From an uncultured Acetatifactor sp. (lineage in GTDB: Bacteria > Bacillota > Clostridia > Lachnospirales > Lachnospiraceae), in contig CAJUAB010000009.1 of the NCBI GenBank assembly GCA_910583845.1, positions 94,989-158,988 on the forward strand: a DNA stretch of 64,000 nucleotides, given 5' to 3'. A program made the translations under genes and the position numbers. Shown one piece after another: positions 1 to 7,886 of this stretch (position 1 is its first letter; each line of letters begins with the position of its first letter). The notes under the pieces were generated by a model. It was not told the origin of the DNA. It worked only from the letters and a program-made list of their open reading frames with translations, and ran no database searches.

Positions 1-1
1 G

Positions 2-637
2 GATGTCTTTCAGATCAGCCGGGAGAGGTATGTGCGGATACATATGTCGGAGAAACCCGAAAGATGCATCGGCGTCATAACCGATGTGTCCCGGGATGTG
101 CTGGAAAGACAGCGGATGCAGTATGAAAATACCCACGATGCGCTCACGGGTCTTTTCCAGTATCCGTATTTCCGGCAGCGGGCGGGGGAAATCCTTCGGG
201 ATATGCCTCCGGGGGAGGTCTGCGCTGTGGCCATGCTGGACCTGGATCATTTCAAGTCGGTCAATGACACATACGGGCACAACGCGGGGGATCTGTATCT
301 GCGGGGATTTTCCGCAGTCATGCAGTCCATGCCGGAAGACCATTTCCTGACGGCCCGGCGTTCCGGGGACGAGTTCTGCATGATGATTTACGGATGCGAG
401 GACAAGGGCCGGATTATCAGTTTTCTGAACCTCTTTTATGAAGCGCTGGGAAAAAACCAGGTCAGTCTCACTGACACGCACTCCCGGACTGTGAGCGCTT
501 CCTGCGGATTTGCCTGGACCGCGGACGCGGGATCGGCCATTTCCGAGCTTCTGGCCCGGGCGGACGAGGCGCTTTATGAGATGAAGAGAGGAAAAAGGGG
601 ATCTTATGTGGAATATGGGACGGCGGAGGCGCTATAG
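2..637 (+). CDS. GGDEF-domain protein, 3' part (5' end outside window)
   Basis: The reading frame is open from base 2, so the gene starts upstream. The first residues (about 1-25, ending in IGVITDVS) look like the end of a PAS sensor domain. A GGDEF domain follows: it begins at DALTGL, contains the metal-binding LDLDHFKSVND segment, and has the signature as SGDEF instead of GGDEF. SGDEF is tolerated in some active diguanylate cyclases. No RxxD inhibitory site lies at the usual distance before the signature, so product feedback is unlikely. The probable role is cyclic-di-GMP synthesis under control of an upstream sensor domain, but activity is uncertain because of the variant signature and the missing N-terminus. 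Confidence 0.85.
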   Translation, partial: DVFQISRERYVRIHMSEKPERCIGVITDVSRDVLERQRMQYENTHDALTGLFQYPYFRQRAGEILRDMPPGEVCAVAMLDLDHFKSVNDTYGHNAGDLYLRGFSAVMQSMPEDHFLTARRSGDEFCMMIYGCEDKGRIISFLNLFYEALGKNQVSLTDTHSRTVSASCGFAWTADAGSAISELLARADEALYEMKRGKRGSYVEYGTAEAL

Positions 638-654
638 TAGAAAGGCGATGGTGA

Positions 655-684
655 AAGCCCCGGGGTTATCCCGGGGCTTTTTTT
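655..684 (+). terminator. Rho-independent terminator of the GGDEF gene
   Basis: An 11-bp perfect stem (AAAGCCCCGGG / CCCGGGGCTTT) with a five-base loop is followed directly by a T run. It lies 18 bases after the stop codon. Confidence 0.9.
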
Positions 685-817
685 GGCTGGTGCGCCTGCC
701 ATTCCCCCGCCACCCGCAGAGAACGTTTTGCGGGTGCTTACGGAAAATGGGTCATAAGGAATACAAGATGAAAAAAGAAAAATCAGGTAAAACGGGTTCC
801 CAGGAAATGACTTTCCA

Positions 818-826
818 TGATATAAT
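818..826 (+). promoter_or_regulatory. Extended -10 promoter for the DUF1538 gene, with structured 5' UTR
   Basis: TGATATAAT is an extended -10 with no good -35 box. The roughly 130-base leader up to 956 contains dyads (CGGCA at about 840 with TGCCG; ACTAC with GTAGT inside it). I found no known riboswitch consensus, including that of the glutamine riboswitch. Confidence 0.5.
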
Positions 827-956
827 ATACGAAATGTTCGGCAATTCAACTACTTGAGGTCCATGTAGTCTGCCGTTACACCCGGCCCGCGGGCAGGGAC
901 TATGACCGGGCGGCGGCAAATGCCTGTTACACAACGCGGTAGAAAGGAGAGAGAGT

Positions 957-2498
957 TTGAACCCTAAATTAAGAGAGAAAACCATGGAATCTCTTTCAGC
1001 GGTACTTCCGATTACAGGAATCGTGCTGCTCATAAGCGTTTTTCTGGTGCCGATGGAATTGGGCAGTCTGGTTATGTTTGTGGTCGGCGCCGTCATGCTG
1101 ATTCTGGGAATGGGCTTTTTCCAGCTGGGGGCGGAGATGGCCATGACTCCCATCGGGGAGGGCATAGGTGTCCAGATTTCCAGGACCCGCAGCATTGTGT
1201 TGGTACTCCTCACAGGTTTTGTCATGGGGGCTATTATCACCATATCGGAACCGGATCTGCAAGTGCTGGCGCAGCAGGTGCCCTCCGTGCCTAATCAGGT
1301 ATTGATTCTGACCGTTGCCGTGGGCGTGGGCCTGTTTCTGGCGCTGGCCATTGTGCGTATCAAGTTTCAGGTTGACCTGTCCAAGATGCTGATGATCCTC
1401 TATGCTCTGCTGATCGGCGCTTCCTTTTTGGTGCCCGGGGACTTTCTGGCGGTGGCCTTTGACTCCGGCGGCGTCACCACCGGCCCCATGACAGTGCCCT
1501 TTATCATGGCCATGGGTATCGGCCTGGCCTCCCGGCGGACAGATAAAAATTCGGCCAGTGACAGTTTCGGTCTGGTGGCGCTCTCCAGCATCGGCCCCAT
1601 CCTGGCGGTGCTGGTTCTGGGATGTTTTTATAAGCCCACTGAGGCGCTGTACTTATCGGGCGATGTGGCGGCGGTAGAGACCACGAGAGATGTGGTCAGG
1701 GTGTTCGGAGTCAGCATTCCCACCTACGCGCGGGAGGTTCTGATTTCTCTTCTGCCCATTGCCGCCGTATTTGTCATTTTTCAGCTGTTCACCCGCCGCT
1801 ACCACAGAAGGCAGTTGAAACGTATCGCCGTGGGTCTGGTTTACACTTACATGGGCCTGGTGCTGTTTCTCTGCGGGGTAAATGTGGGATTTGCGCCGGT
1901 GGGGTCCTTTCTGGGAGAGGAACTGGCATCGCTGATGTTCAACTGGATTCTGGTCCCCATCGGCATGTTGATCGGTTATTACATAGTGAAGGCGGAGCCG
2001 GCGATCCAGGTACTCAACCACCAGGTGGAAAATGTGACGGACGGCGCGGTCTCGGTGAAGGCCATGAACCGCTGTATGTCTATAGGCGTGGCGATCAGCG
2101 TGGGCCTTGCCATGACGCGGGTGCTCACAGGGCTTTCCATCGCGTGGATCATCATACCCGGTTATCTGATCGCTCTGGTGCTTTCACGCTTTGTGCCGAA
2201 AATTTTTGTGGGTATCGCCTTTGACTCCGGCGGAGTGGCCAGCGGGCCCATGACCTCCACCTTTCTGCTGCCCCTCAGCATCGGCACCTGCCAGGCTCTG
2301 GGAGGAAACCTGATGACGGATGCCTTCGGTGTGGTGGCGCTGGTGGCGCTCACGCCCCTTATCGCCATACAGATCATGGGGATTGTGTATCAGGTCAAAA
2401 CCAGGGCCATGCAGGAAAAAGCGCTTCAGAACGCAGCGCTTATGGATGACTGTGATGAAATTATTGATCTGGAGGAACTGTCCGGGAAAAATATTTGA
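957..2498 (+). CDS. DUF1538 family multi-pass membrane protein
   Basis: Integral membrane protein of 513 residues made of two homologous halves. Each half carries the signature FDSGGV followed by T/S-GPMT (near residues 165-175 and 422-433) and 5-6 hydrophobic segments. This matches DUF1538, a family of unknown function that behaves like a duplicated transporter. The start is TTG at 957, chosen because AGAAAGGAGA lies six bases upstream and no in-frame ATG fits. The next gene encodes a PII-like protein. PII proteins commonly gate transporters by binding nucleotides, so a regulated transport pair is the natural inference. The substrate is unknown. Confidence 0.85.
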   Translation: MNPKLREKTMESLSAVLPITGIVLLISVFLVPMELGSLVMFVVGAVMLILGMGFFQLGAEMAMTPIGEGIGVQISRTRSIVLVLLTGFVMGAIITISEPDLQVLAQQVPSVPNQVLILTVAVGVGLFLALAIVRIKFQVDLSKMLMILYALLIGASFLVPGDFLAVAFDSGGVTTGPMTVPFIMAMGIGLASRRTDKNSASDSFGLVALSSIGPILAVLVLGCFYKPTEALYLSGDVAAVETTRDVVRVFGVSIPTYAREVLISLLPIAAVFVIFQLFTRRYHRRQLKRIAVGLVYTYMGLVLFLCGVNVGFAPVGSFLGEELASLMFNWILVPIGMLIGYYIVKAEPAIQVLNHQVENVTDGAVSVKAMNRCMSIGVAISVGLAMTRVLTGLSIAWIIIPGYLIALVLSRFVPKIFVGIAFDSGGVASGPMTSTFLLPLSIGTCQALGGNLMTDAFGVVALVALTPLIAIQIMGIVYQVKTRAMQEKALQNAALMDDCDEIIDLEELSGKNI

Positions 2499-2522
2499 GT
2501 GTGGATATGGTTTACTGTATAG

Positions 2523-2538
2523 GCCCGCCCTGGCGGGC
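2523..2538 (+). promoter_or_regulatory. Intercistronic GC hairpin before the PII-like gene
   Basis: GCCCGCC-CT-GGCGGGC is a perfect 7-bp hairpin ending five bases before the Shine-Dalgarno sequence at 2543-2547. It has no T run, so it is more likely an RNA-stability or translation element than a terminator. Confidence 0.55.
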
Positions 2539-2552
2539 GAATGGAGGATTGC

Positions 2553-3245
2553 ATGGATAATCAGGAAAAAAATCTGTCCTTTCAGCTGCTTGTGCTGATT
2601 ACCAATCCCAAGCTGGCGGATAAGGCGACAAAGATCTTCCGAAAGAGCACACTGCCGGTCCAGTACAGGCTGAACGCCGAAGGTACGGCTTCCAGCGAGA
2701 TCATGGATATGCTGGGTCTGGGCAGTACAGACAAATGCGTTCTGATCAGCGCACTGCCCCGACAGCTGGGAGATGCCATGCTCGGCAGGCTGCGGTCCGA
2801 GCTGCGTCTGGGAGCGGTGAACAGCGGCATTGCCTTTACCGTATCCTTGAGCAGCCTGAACAAACTGCTCCTGCGCATGCTGGTAAAGAGTGAGGAAGAA
2901 AGTACGCTTCATAACATCAGAAAGGGTGGAAATATTATGGCTGACACAAAATATGTACTGATTGCGGCCACCGTCAACATCGGTTTCAGCGGGGATGTCA
3001 TGGACGCGGCCAAGGCAGCCGGGGCCGGGGGCGGAACCGTGATACACAGCAGATGGATCGGGAACGAGGAGGCAGCTGCTTCCTGGGGACTGAGCATGCA
3101 GGAGGAGAAAGAGATTGTTCTCATCCTGGCTGAGGCGGAGAAGAAAGTGGAGATCATGAGCAGAATCAGCGAGAAATGCGGCATGCGCAGTGAGGCCAAG
3201 GGTCTGGTGATGGCGCTGCCCATCGACGCCGTGATGGGCCTGTAA
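2553..3245 (+). CDS. Tandem PII-like regulatory protein (DUF1538-associated)
   Basis: Protein of 230 residues with two ferredoxin-like, PII-type halves. Each opens with a short beta strand (FQLLVLITNPK near residue 9; KYVLIAATVNIG near residue 137) and has a later glycine-rich stretch (GAGGGTVIH) like the T-loop base of PII proteins. GGAGG at 2543-2547 sits five bases before ATG 2553, so the in-frame ATG at 2541 is less likely. The gene lies 54 bases after the DUF1538 gene and is probably cotranscribed. Its expected job is cytosolic sensing of a nucleotide or metabolite and control of the DUF1538 partner. It ends one base before the convergent polyferredoxin gene, leaving no room for a terminator. 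Confidence 0.75.
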   Translation: MDNQEKNLSFQLLVLITNPKLADKATKIFRKSTLPVQYRLNAEGTASSEIMDMLGLGSTDKCVLISALPRQLGDAMLGRLRSELRLGAVNSGIAFTVSLSSLNKLLLRMLVKSEEESTLHNIRKGGNIMADTKYVLIAATVNIGFSGDVMDAAKAAGAGGGTVIHSRWIGNEEAAASWGLSMQEEKEIVLILAEAEKKVEIMSRISEKCGMRSEAKGLVMALPIDAVMGL

Positions 3246-4085
3246 TCAATTTCCGCGCCTGCCGGAAGTGAAGGACAGGCAGTTCCCCGGGCAGGCTTCT
3301 ATGCATTTCCCGCAGCGTATACACTCCGGGGAGCGGGAGATCCCGCTGACGGAAAGCGCCACCGGACATGCCCTCTCACAGGCTCCGCAGGAGGTACAGC
3401 CTTGTTTTTCCCAGTGGACCTGCACCAGGCTGAAACGGTTGAACAGGCCGTAGATCGCGCCCAGGGGGCAGAGATACTGACAAAAGGGGCGGTATACCTT
3501 CACGGAGAGAAGCAGGAGAACCAGTAAGATGCCCAGTTTCCACAAAAACAGCCCTCCGGCCTGTCCGCGGAGAGAGGCGTTGGATGCCAGCAGCGGAATC
3601 GCGCCGAACAATGTGCCGGAGGGGCAGATGTACTTGCAGAATGCCGGAACTTTGGCAAATCCGCCGAAAAGAAAAGCGGAGCCGATACCTGCAAAGAGGA
3701 CCAGAACCACATACTTTCCATATTTCAAAATGCGGTGCAATGGCAGCGTCTTTCTCTTGCGCAGGACGGGAATTTTGTGCAGCAGGTCCTGGGCCAGTCC
3801 AAAGGGACAAAGCCATCCACAGACAAAGCGTCCCAGAAGACTGCCCACCAGAAAGAAAAATCCCAGCATTCCGAAGGGAATCCGAAAGCCCCTCTGGTTC
3901 AGCAGAGCCTGCAGCGCTCCCAGAGGGCAGGAGGCGATGGCACCGGGGCAGGAATAGCAGTTCAGTCCCGGCACACAGGCGTATTTTAATGCGCCCTGAT
4001 AGATTTTTCCGTTCAGATAGCCATAGACATATCCGTTTGTGAGTATTGTAAAAATCAGCTGTACTGCCAGCCGTATTCTTTTCAT
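3246..4085 (-). CDS. NapH-like membrane 4Fe-4S polyferredoxin
   Basis: Protein of 279 residues with about five membrane segments. An N-terminal cysteine cluster (CVPGLNCYSCPG) and three CxxxCP motifs (CGWLCP, CKYICP, CQYLCP) lie at membrane faces. Two classical CxxCxxCxxxCP 4Fe-4S clusters (CTSCGACERACP and CIRCGKCIEACP) sit at the C-terminus. This is the NapH/YccM/RdxA layout of quinol- or ferredoxin-linked electron carriers. It is third in a minus-strand operon behind a TlpA-like lipoprotein and a CXXC mini-protein. The inferred role is to carry cytosolic electrons across the membrane toward extracellular thiol partners; the terminal acceptor is not visible. The ribosome site GGAGGAAGCT precedes ATG 4085. 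Confidence 0.85.
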   Translation of the reverse strand: MKRIRLAVQLIFTILTNGYVYGYLNGKIYQGALKYACVPGLNCYSCPGAIASCPLGALQALLNQRGFRIPFGMLGFFFLVGSLLGRFVCGWLCPFGLAQDLLHKIPVLRKRKTLPLHRILKYGKYVVLVLFAGIGSAFLFGGFAKVPAFCKYICPSGTLFGAIPLLASNASLRGQAGGLFLWKLGILLVLLLLSVKVYRPFCQYLCPLGAIYGLFNRFSLVQVHWEKQGCTSCGACERACPVALSVSGISRSPECIRCGKCIEACPGNCLSFTSGRRGN

Positions 4086-4116
4086 AGCTTCCTCCGCCCC
4101 GATTATATAAGAAGAA

Positions 4117-4269
4117 TTATCCGATCCCGATACACTCCATACAGATCATCACTGCTTTTTTCCATATTATGGCAAACTGTCCCTGAAGGATGCCTATGAC
4201 CAGGAACAGGATTCCTAAAAACGCGCCTCCCAGCCAGGCGGGGAGCTTATTCTTTTTCCAGAAGCCCAT
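4117..4269 (-). CDS. CD1871A-type CXXC membrane mini-protein (50 aa)
   Basis: A 50-residue protein: short basic start (MGFWKKNK), one hydrophobic helix (about residues 11-36), then a C-terminal ICMECIGIG. This ending matches the CD1871A family of CXXC motif proteins, which in Clostridia occur next to TlpA-like and 4Fe-4S membrane proteins. It starts inside the 3' end of the TlpA gene (23-base overlap) behind GAGGAAAAGATCA, which suggests translational coupling. It ends 31 bases before the polyferredoxin gene. A membrane-bound dithiol relay between the polyferredoxin and the TlpA lipoprotein is inferred, not shown. Confidence 0.8.
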   Translation of the reverse strand: MGFWKKNKLPAWLGGAFLGILFLVIGILQGQFAIIWKKAVMICMECIGIG

Positions 4270-4837
4270 TGATCTTTTCCTCCCACGCTGATTTCTTCAT
4301 GGAGCCTACCACCGTGTCCAGAATAACGCCGTTTTCGTCTATAAAGAAGGAGGTGGGAACGGCGGCAACATCCGTGAGAAGCGCGTAGTACAGCGACTCG
4401 TTCAGCAGCAGGTGGGGATAATCCGCGCCGGTCTGCTCCACCAGGTCTGTCACGTAATCCAGAGTCTTCTGATCGGACCCCTCCATTACATCGCTGACGA
4501 CTCCCACGATCCGGAACTCATCAGCCCCGTATTCGCCGGCCAGTTCTCCCAGATCCGGCATCTCCCTCAGACAGGGATTGCAGTAAGTTGCCCATACATT
4601 GATCATGGTGAGCCGGGTCTCAGAAAAGATATCGGAGGAAACCGTATTGCCCTCCATGTCCCGGGCCTCGAAGGCCACGGACACTGTGGATTCCCCGCTT
4701 TCAGGGGACAATCCGTCCTCCGCTTCCCCCGCGGGAATGCTTTCCGTATGATTCCGGGCCGGTATGTTGGCACAAGCGCCCAGAAAAAGCAAGGACGCGG
4801 CCAGCAGGGGCGCGCAGCATTTATACATTTTTTTCAT
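4247..4837 (-). CDS. TlpA-like thiol-disulfide lipoprotein
   Basis: Protein of 196 residues. Start ATG 4837 is preceded by GGAGGGAAAACG; upstream in-frame ATGs lack a ribosome site and would destroy the signal peptide. It has a lipoprotein signal with lipobox LGAC, an acidic linker to about residue 55, then a thioredoxin fold. The fold carries NVWATYCNPCLREMP (active CxxC as CNPC, with Y instead of the usual W before it) and the cis-proline strand VPTSFFID. It should reduce or isomerise disulfides, or reduce peroxides, on the outer membrane face. It is first gene of the operon with the CXXC mini-protein and polyferredoxin, which probably recharge it. Confidence 0.85.
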   Translation of the reverse strand: MKKMYKCCAPLLAASLLFLGACANIPARNHTESIPAGEAEDGLSPESGESTVSVAFEARDMEGNTVSSDIFSETRLTMINVWATYCNPCLREMPDLGELAGEYGADEFRIVGVVSDVMEGSDQKTLDYVTDLVEQTGADYPHLLLNESLYYALLTDVAAVPTSFFIDENGVILDTVVGSMKKSAWEEKINGLLEKE

Positions 4838-4963
4838 CGTTTTCCCTCCGTCCAGACTGCTCTGTCTCTGAAAGAGCACACTTCCGATAAGCCATATGAC
4901 AGGAGGCAAAAGCCTCTTCCTGCCATCGAACGCGGCGCAAAAAGCGCATTTCCGATAAGGCAT

Positions 4964-4992
4964 ATTATACACAATGTAAAGGGGTTACACAA
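4964..4992 (-). promoter_or_regulatory. Promoter of the TlpA operon, with a duplicated upstream box
   Basis: Read on the minus strand: TTGTGT, 17 bases, TATAAT. The plus-strand sequence TTCCGATAAGGCATATTA at 4950-4967, overlapping the -10, is repeated with 16 of 18 identities at 4882-4899, 68 bases away inside the 5' UTR. This is a possible operator pair or promoter duplication. Confidence 0.55.
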
Positions 4993-5034
4993 CAGATATT
5001 TTTGGCCCCCAGAAAGCGACGGCAGAATTGCCCC

Positions 5035-5063
5035 TTGCTCTGTGATACAGAATGTGTTATAGT
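5035..5063 (+). promoter_or_regulatory. Sigma-A-like promoter of the structured RNA / AspRS leader
   Basis: TTGCTC, 17 bases, TATAGT. The predicted start is near 5070. It is divergent from the TlpA promoter about 45 bases away. Confidence 0.5.
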
Positions 5064-5069
5064 AAACCG

Positions 5070-5461
5070 TATCAGAGGTTGTTTCGTCCGCCCCTTGGGA
5101 CAATGCGGGGATGATTGATTTTTATTGGGAATGAGGACGGAACAGCGGGGAGTTGCGGCGTACATTTGCAATCAGGCATTGTGCGCGGCAGTGTTGGAGC
5201 ATGTTTAAAACATAAAGGATACGAGGAAAGAGGAACGGGATGCAATACCGGATTTTTGAAGTAACCGAGAACAGGGACGACGATAGATAGCGCTTGTAGC
5301 TGTGGAGACATGGGTACAAGCGCTGCGTGTGTTGTACCTGTGCGGAGAGGAACAGATCAGGCCTGAGAAAATCGCGGGATACCCGTGATGGTAATAGGGG
5401 AATCGGCAGAGAGATCAATACCGCATTGGTGAGAGATTACGAATGTGGTATTGGTCTTTTT
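5070..5461 (+). ncRNA. Candidate structured RNA or long leader upstream of AspRS
   Basis: A stretch of about 390 bases with no credible gene is bracketed by a promoter and an intrinsic terminator. Helices seen: 5079-5089 with 5135-5145 (11 pairs, two G-U); 5289-5298 with 5315-5324 (10 perfect pairs); and 5413-5427 with 5442-5456 (15 pairs, two G-U) followed by five T. The AspRS gene starts 134 bases later. It could be an attenuating leader of that gene or a free-standing RNA. The T-box core (AGGGTGGNACCGCG) is absent, and I do not recognise RNase P, tmRNA, SRP or 6S RNA signatures. The remaining 5462-5595 shows no other feature. Confidence 0.5.
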
Positions 5462-5595
5462 GTATGCAAAAAATCCGTGCCCGCATGAGCGGTGCGAAAG
5501 GGGGTGATCCCATGGGACATTGTGACGATGCCCGCATGGATGAAATGCACGGCGCGAGGAAAAACAGATAATGTCAGGAAAGGCAGGAATATAGT

Positions 5596-7071
5596 ATGAA
5601 TGAATTATTGGGAAAGACAGAAAAGGCAATCCAGGAAACGGCAACGGTAAAAACGGCAGGCGGAGAAACGGCAGGCAGAGAAACGGGGAAAAGGGAAACG
5701 GCCCCGGAAGTATCCGGATTCTCCCTGGAGGAGATCGGAGGGCTGACAGGAAAAGAAATTCTGATCCACGGCAGCGTCTATAAACTCCGGCGCATGAGCG
5801 GCTTCGCCTTTGTGCTGCTGCGCACCGGCAGGCATGTGATCCAGTGTGTGTACAGCCCGGAGTTTTCGCGGTTTCCCATGGAGGAGCTGGTGGAGGAGAG
5901 CTGTGTCCGGCTCCGGGCCCTGGTGGCACCAGAGGAACGCTCCCGGCTTGGCTGGGAACTGCGTCTGCTGGAGCTCAGGGTGTTGTCCGTTCCGGAATGT
6001 CCTATGCCCATTGTGATCAACCAGAAGAAGGTGAATACTTCCCTGGAGAATCTGCTGGACTTTCGGATGCTGACCCTGCGCAACGAGAAACAGCGCGCCA
6101 TCTTTAAGATTCAGGAGGGGATCTGCCAGGGATTTTGCGCGTTTTTGCAAAGTCAACATTTTACGGAGATTCACTCCCCAAAGCTGGTGGAGGCGGGAGC
6201 CGAGGGAGGTGCCAATATCTTCTCGCTGGACTATTTTGGCCGTCAGGCGTATCTGGCACAGAGCCCTCAGTTTTACAAACAGATGATGGTGGGCGTGTAT
6301 GAGCGGGTCTATGAGGTGGGGCCTGTGTTCCGGGCGGAGAAACATGACACTTCCCGGCATCTGAACGAATACACGGGCGTGGACTTTGAGATGGGTTATA
6401 TAGAGAGCTTCGAGGAAATCATGGAGATGGAGGAGAGGATGCTGCAGGCGGCGCTCACGGACCTGCGGACCACCTGTGCCGGGGAACTGGAACTGCTGAA
6501 GGCGGTCTTGCCCCGGTTCGCCACAGAGAGCCGGGAGGAGGGACCTGTGGCAGTGCCGCCGCAGCAAAACCAGCTGCCCATGGGACGGATTCCCCGGATT
6601 CGCTTCGCGGAGGCCAAAGCCCTGGTGGCACAGTATTACCACCGGCCCATGGGGGAGAAGGAAGACCTTGAGCCAGAGGAGGAAAATCTGCTGTGTCAGT
6701 ATATCCGGGCGCACTATGGCAGCGCCTTTGTCTTTGTGACCCACTACCCCGAGGCAAAGCGCCCCTTCTACGCCATGGATAACCCGGAAAATCCGGCGGA
6801 GACATTGAGCTTTGACCTGCTCTTCCGGGGGCTGGAGATCACCACCGGAGGACAGCGCGTTCATGGCTATCGGGAGCAGCTGCGGAAGATTGAGCGGCGG
6901 GGCATGCATCCGGAGGAATTTGCCGATTATCTGCTGATGCACCGTCATGGTATGCCGCCTCACGGGGGCCTGGGCCTGGGGCTGGAGCGATTTACCGCCC
7001 GGCTGCTGGCTTATGAAAATGTGCGGGAAGCCAGTCTGTTCCCCCGGGATATTCACCGGCTTACCCCCTGA
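5596..7071 (+). CDS. aspS: Archaeal-type aspartyl-tRNA synthetase (probably nondiscriminating, Asp/Asn)
   Basis: Class II aminoacyl-tRNA synthetase of 491 residues. After a repetitive Lys/Glu/Thr N-terminal extension (about 1-45) comes an OB-fold anticodon domain (about 50-140). The catalytic core follows: motif 2 as FRAEKHDTSRHLNEYTGVDF, and the C-terminal motif 3 region with GLGLGLERF and SLFPRD. The compact form without a bacterial insertion domain, and the GGQRVHGY segment, fit the archaeal/eukaryotic-type AspRS. In Clostridia this often coexists with a bacterial AspRS and may charge tRNA-Asn with Asp for later amidation. AsnRS activity is an alternative. A structured leader with a terminator lies upstream and may control expression. 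Confidence 0.8.
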   Translation: MNELLGKTEKAIQETATVKTAGGETAGRETGKRETAPEVSGFSLEEIGGLTGKEILIHGSVYKLRRMSGFAFVLLRTGRHVIQCVYSPEFSRFPMEELVEESCVRLRALVAPEERSRLGWELRLLELRVLSVPECPMPIVINQKKVNTSLENLLDFRMLTLRNEKQRAIFKIQEGICQGFCAFLQSQHFTEIHSPKLVEAGAEGGANIFSLDYFGRQAYLAQSPQFYKQMMVGVYERVYEVGPVFRAEKHDTSRHLNEYTGVDFEMGYIESFEEIMEMEERMLQAALTDLRTTCAGELELLKAVLPRFATESREEGPVAVPPQQNQLPMGRIPRIRFAEAKALVAQYYHRPMGEKEDLEPEEENLLCQYIRAHYGSAFVFVTHYPEAKRPFYAMDNPENPAETLSFDLLFRGLEITTGGQRVHGYREQLRKIERRGMHPEEFADYLLMHRHGMPPHGGLGLGLERFTARLLAYENVREASLFPRDIHRLTP

Positions 7072-7226
7072 TCCGCATACAGGGTGGCGGATGCCCTCTT
7101 CTGTACCGATATCTATGCGATCTTCGTTTCAGCAGGGGGTATCCGGGCGGGTAAAACTATGATACAATCAGTATACAAAAAGGAAGCATAATGGTGCGGA
7201 CTCAAAAACTGTAAGGGGATGACAGA

Positions 7227-7886
7227 ATGATAAGGATACTGATCGCGGAAGATGAAGAACCCATAGCAAACCTGATCCGCATGAACCTGACCCGCGCGGG
7301 CTATGATTGTACCTGGGCCGCGGACGGCATGGAGGCGGCGGATCTGATGCAGCAGCAGCCCTTTGACCTGGCGCTGCTGGATATTATGCTGCCGGGCTGT
7401 AACGGCTATGAACTGCTGCAATATGCTCAGTCCATGGGGCTGCCGGTGATTTTTCTCACGGCGCTGGGTACTACGGAGAACAAGGTGAAGGGCCTTAAGA
7501 TGGGGGCCGATGACTATCTGGCCAAGCCCTTTGCCATTCCGGAACTGCTGGCCCGGGTGGAGACCGTGCTGCGCCGTTATCACAAGGCGGAGGGGATATT
7601 GAAGGTTTTTGACATTACCATAGATACGGCTTCCCGTCTGGTGATGCGGGACGGACAGCAGATCGCTCTGACGCTGAAAGAGTTTGACCTGCTTCTTTTG
7701 CTGGCCCGCAACCGCAATATCGCCCTGTACCGGGAGACAATCTATGAGTCCGTGTGGGGCGGGGAATATGAGGGACAGAGCCGCACCATCGACCTGCATG
7801 TGCAGCGTCTGAAAAAGAAGCTGGGGTGGAACGAGGAAATCACAGCGGTATATAAGGTGGGCTACCGCCTGGAGGGTGAGGCCTGA
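7227..7886 (+). CDS. OmpR/PhoB-family response regulator
   Basis: Protein of 219 residues. The receiver domain (1-115) has E8/D9, phospho-acceptor D52 in LLDIMLP, T78 and K100. The winged-helix DNA-binding domain (about 125-217) shows LTLKEFDLLLLLARN and the recognition end RTIDLHVQRLKKKLG. The ribosome site AGGGGATGACAG precedes ATG 7227. The histidine kinase starts on the next base after the stop codon, so they form a standard two-component pair. The target is not evident; the adjacent membrane-anchored gene of unknown function is the first candidate for shared function. Confidence 0.93.
   Translation: MIRILIAEDEEPIANLIRMNLTRAGYDCTWAADGMEAADLMQQQPFDLALLDIMLPGCNGYELLQYAQSMGLPVIFLTALGTTENKVKGLKMGADDYLAKPFAIPELLARVETVLRRYHKAEGILKVFDITIDTASRLVMRDGQQIALTLKEFDLLLLLARNRNIALYRETIYESVWGGEYEGQSRTIDLHVQRLKKKLGWNEEITAVYKVGYRLEGEA

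Noticed and set aside
5070..5595. T-box riboswitch for the AspRS gene
   Set aside because: The conserved T-box sequence AGGGTGGNACCGCG is not present in any close form, although a terminator is. Reported only as an unassigned structured RNA.
5605..7056. 483-codon open frame on the minus strand opposite AspRS
   Set aside because: It is a shadow of the GC-rich AspRS gene; no ribosome site, no recognisable domain, and the plus-strand product has complete synthetase motifs.
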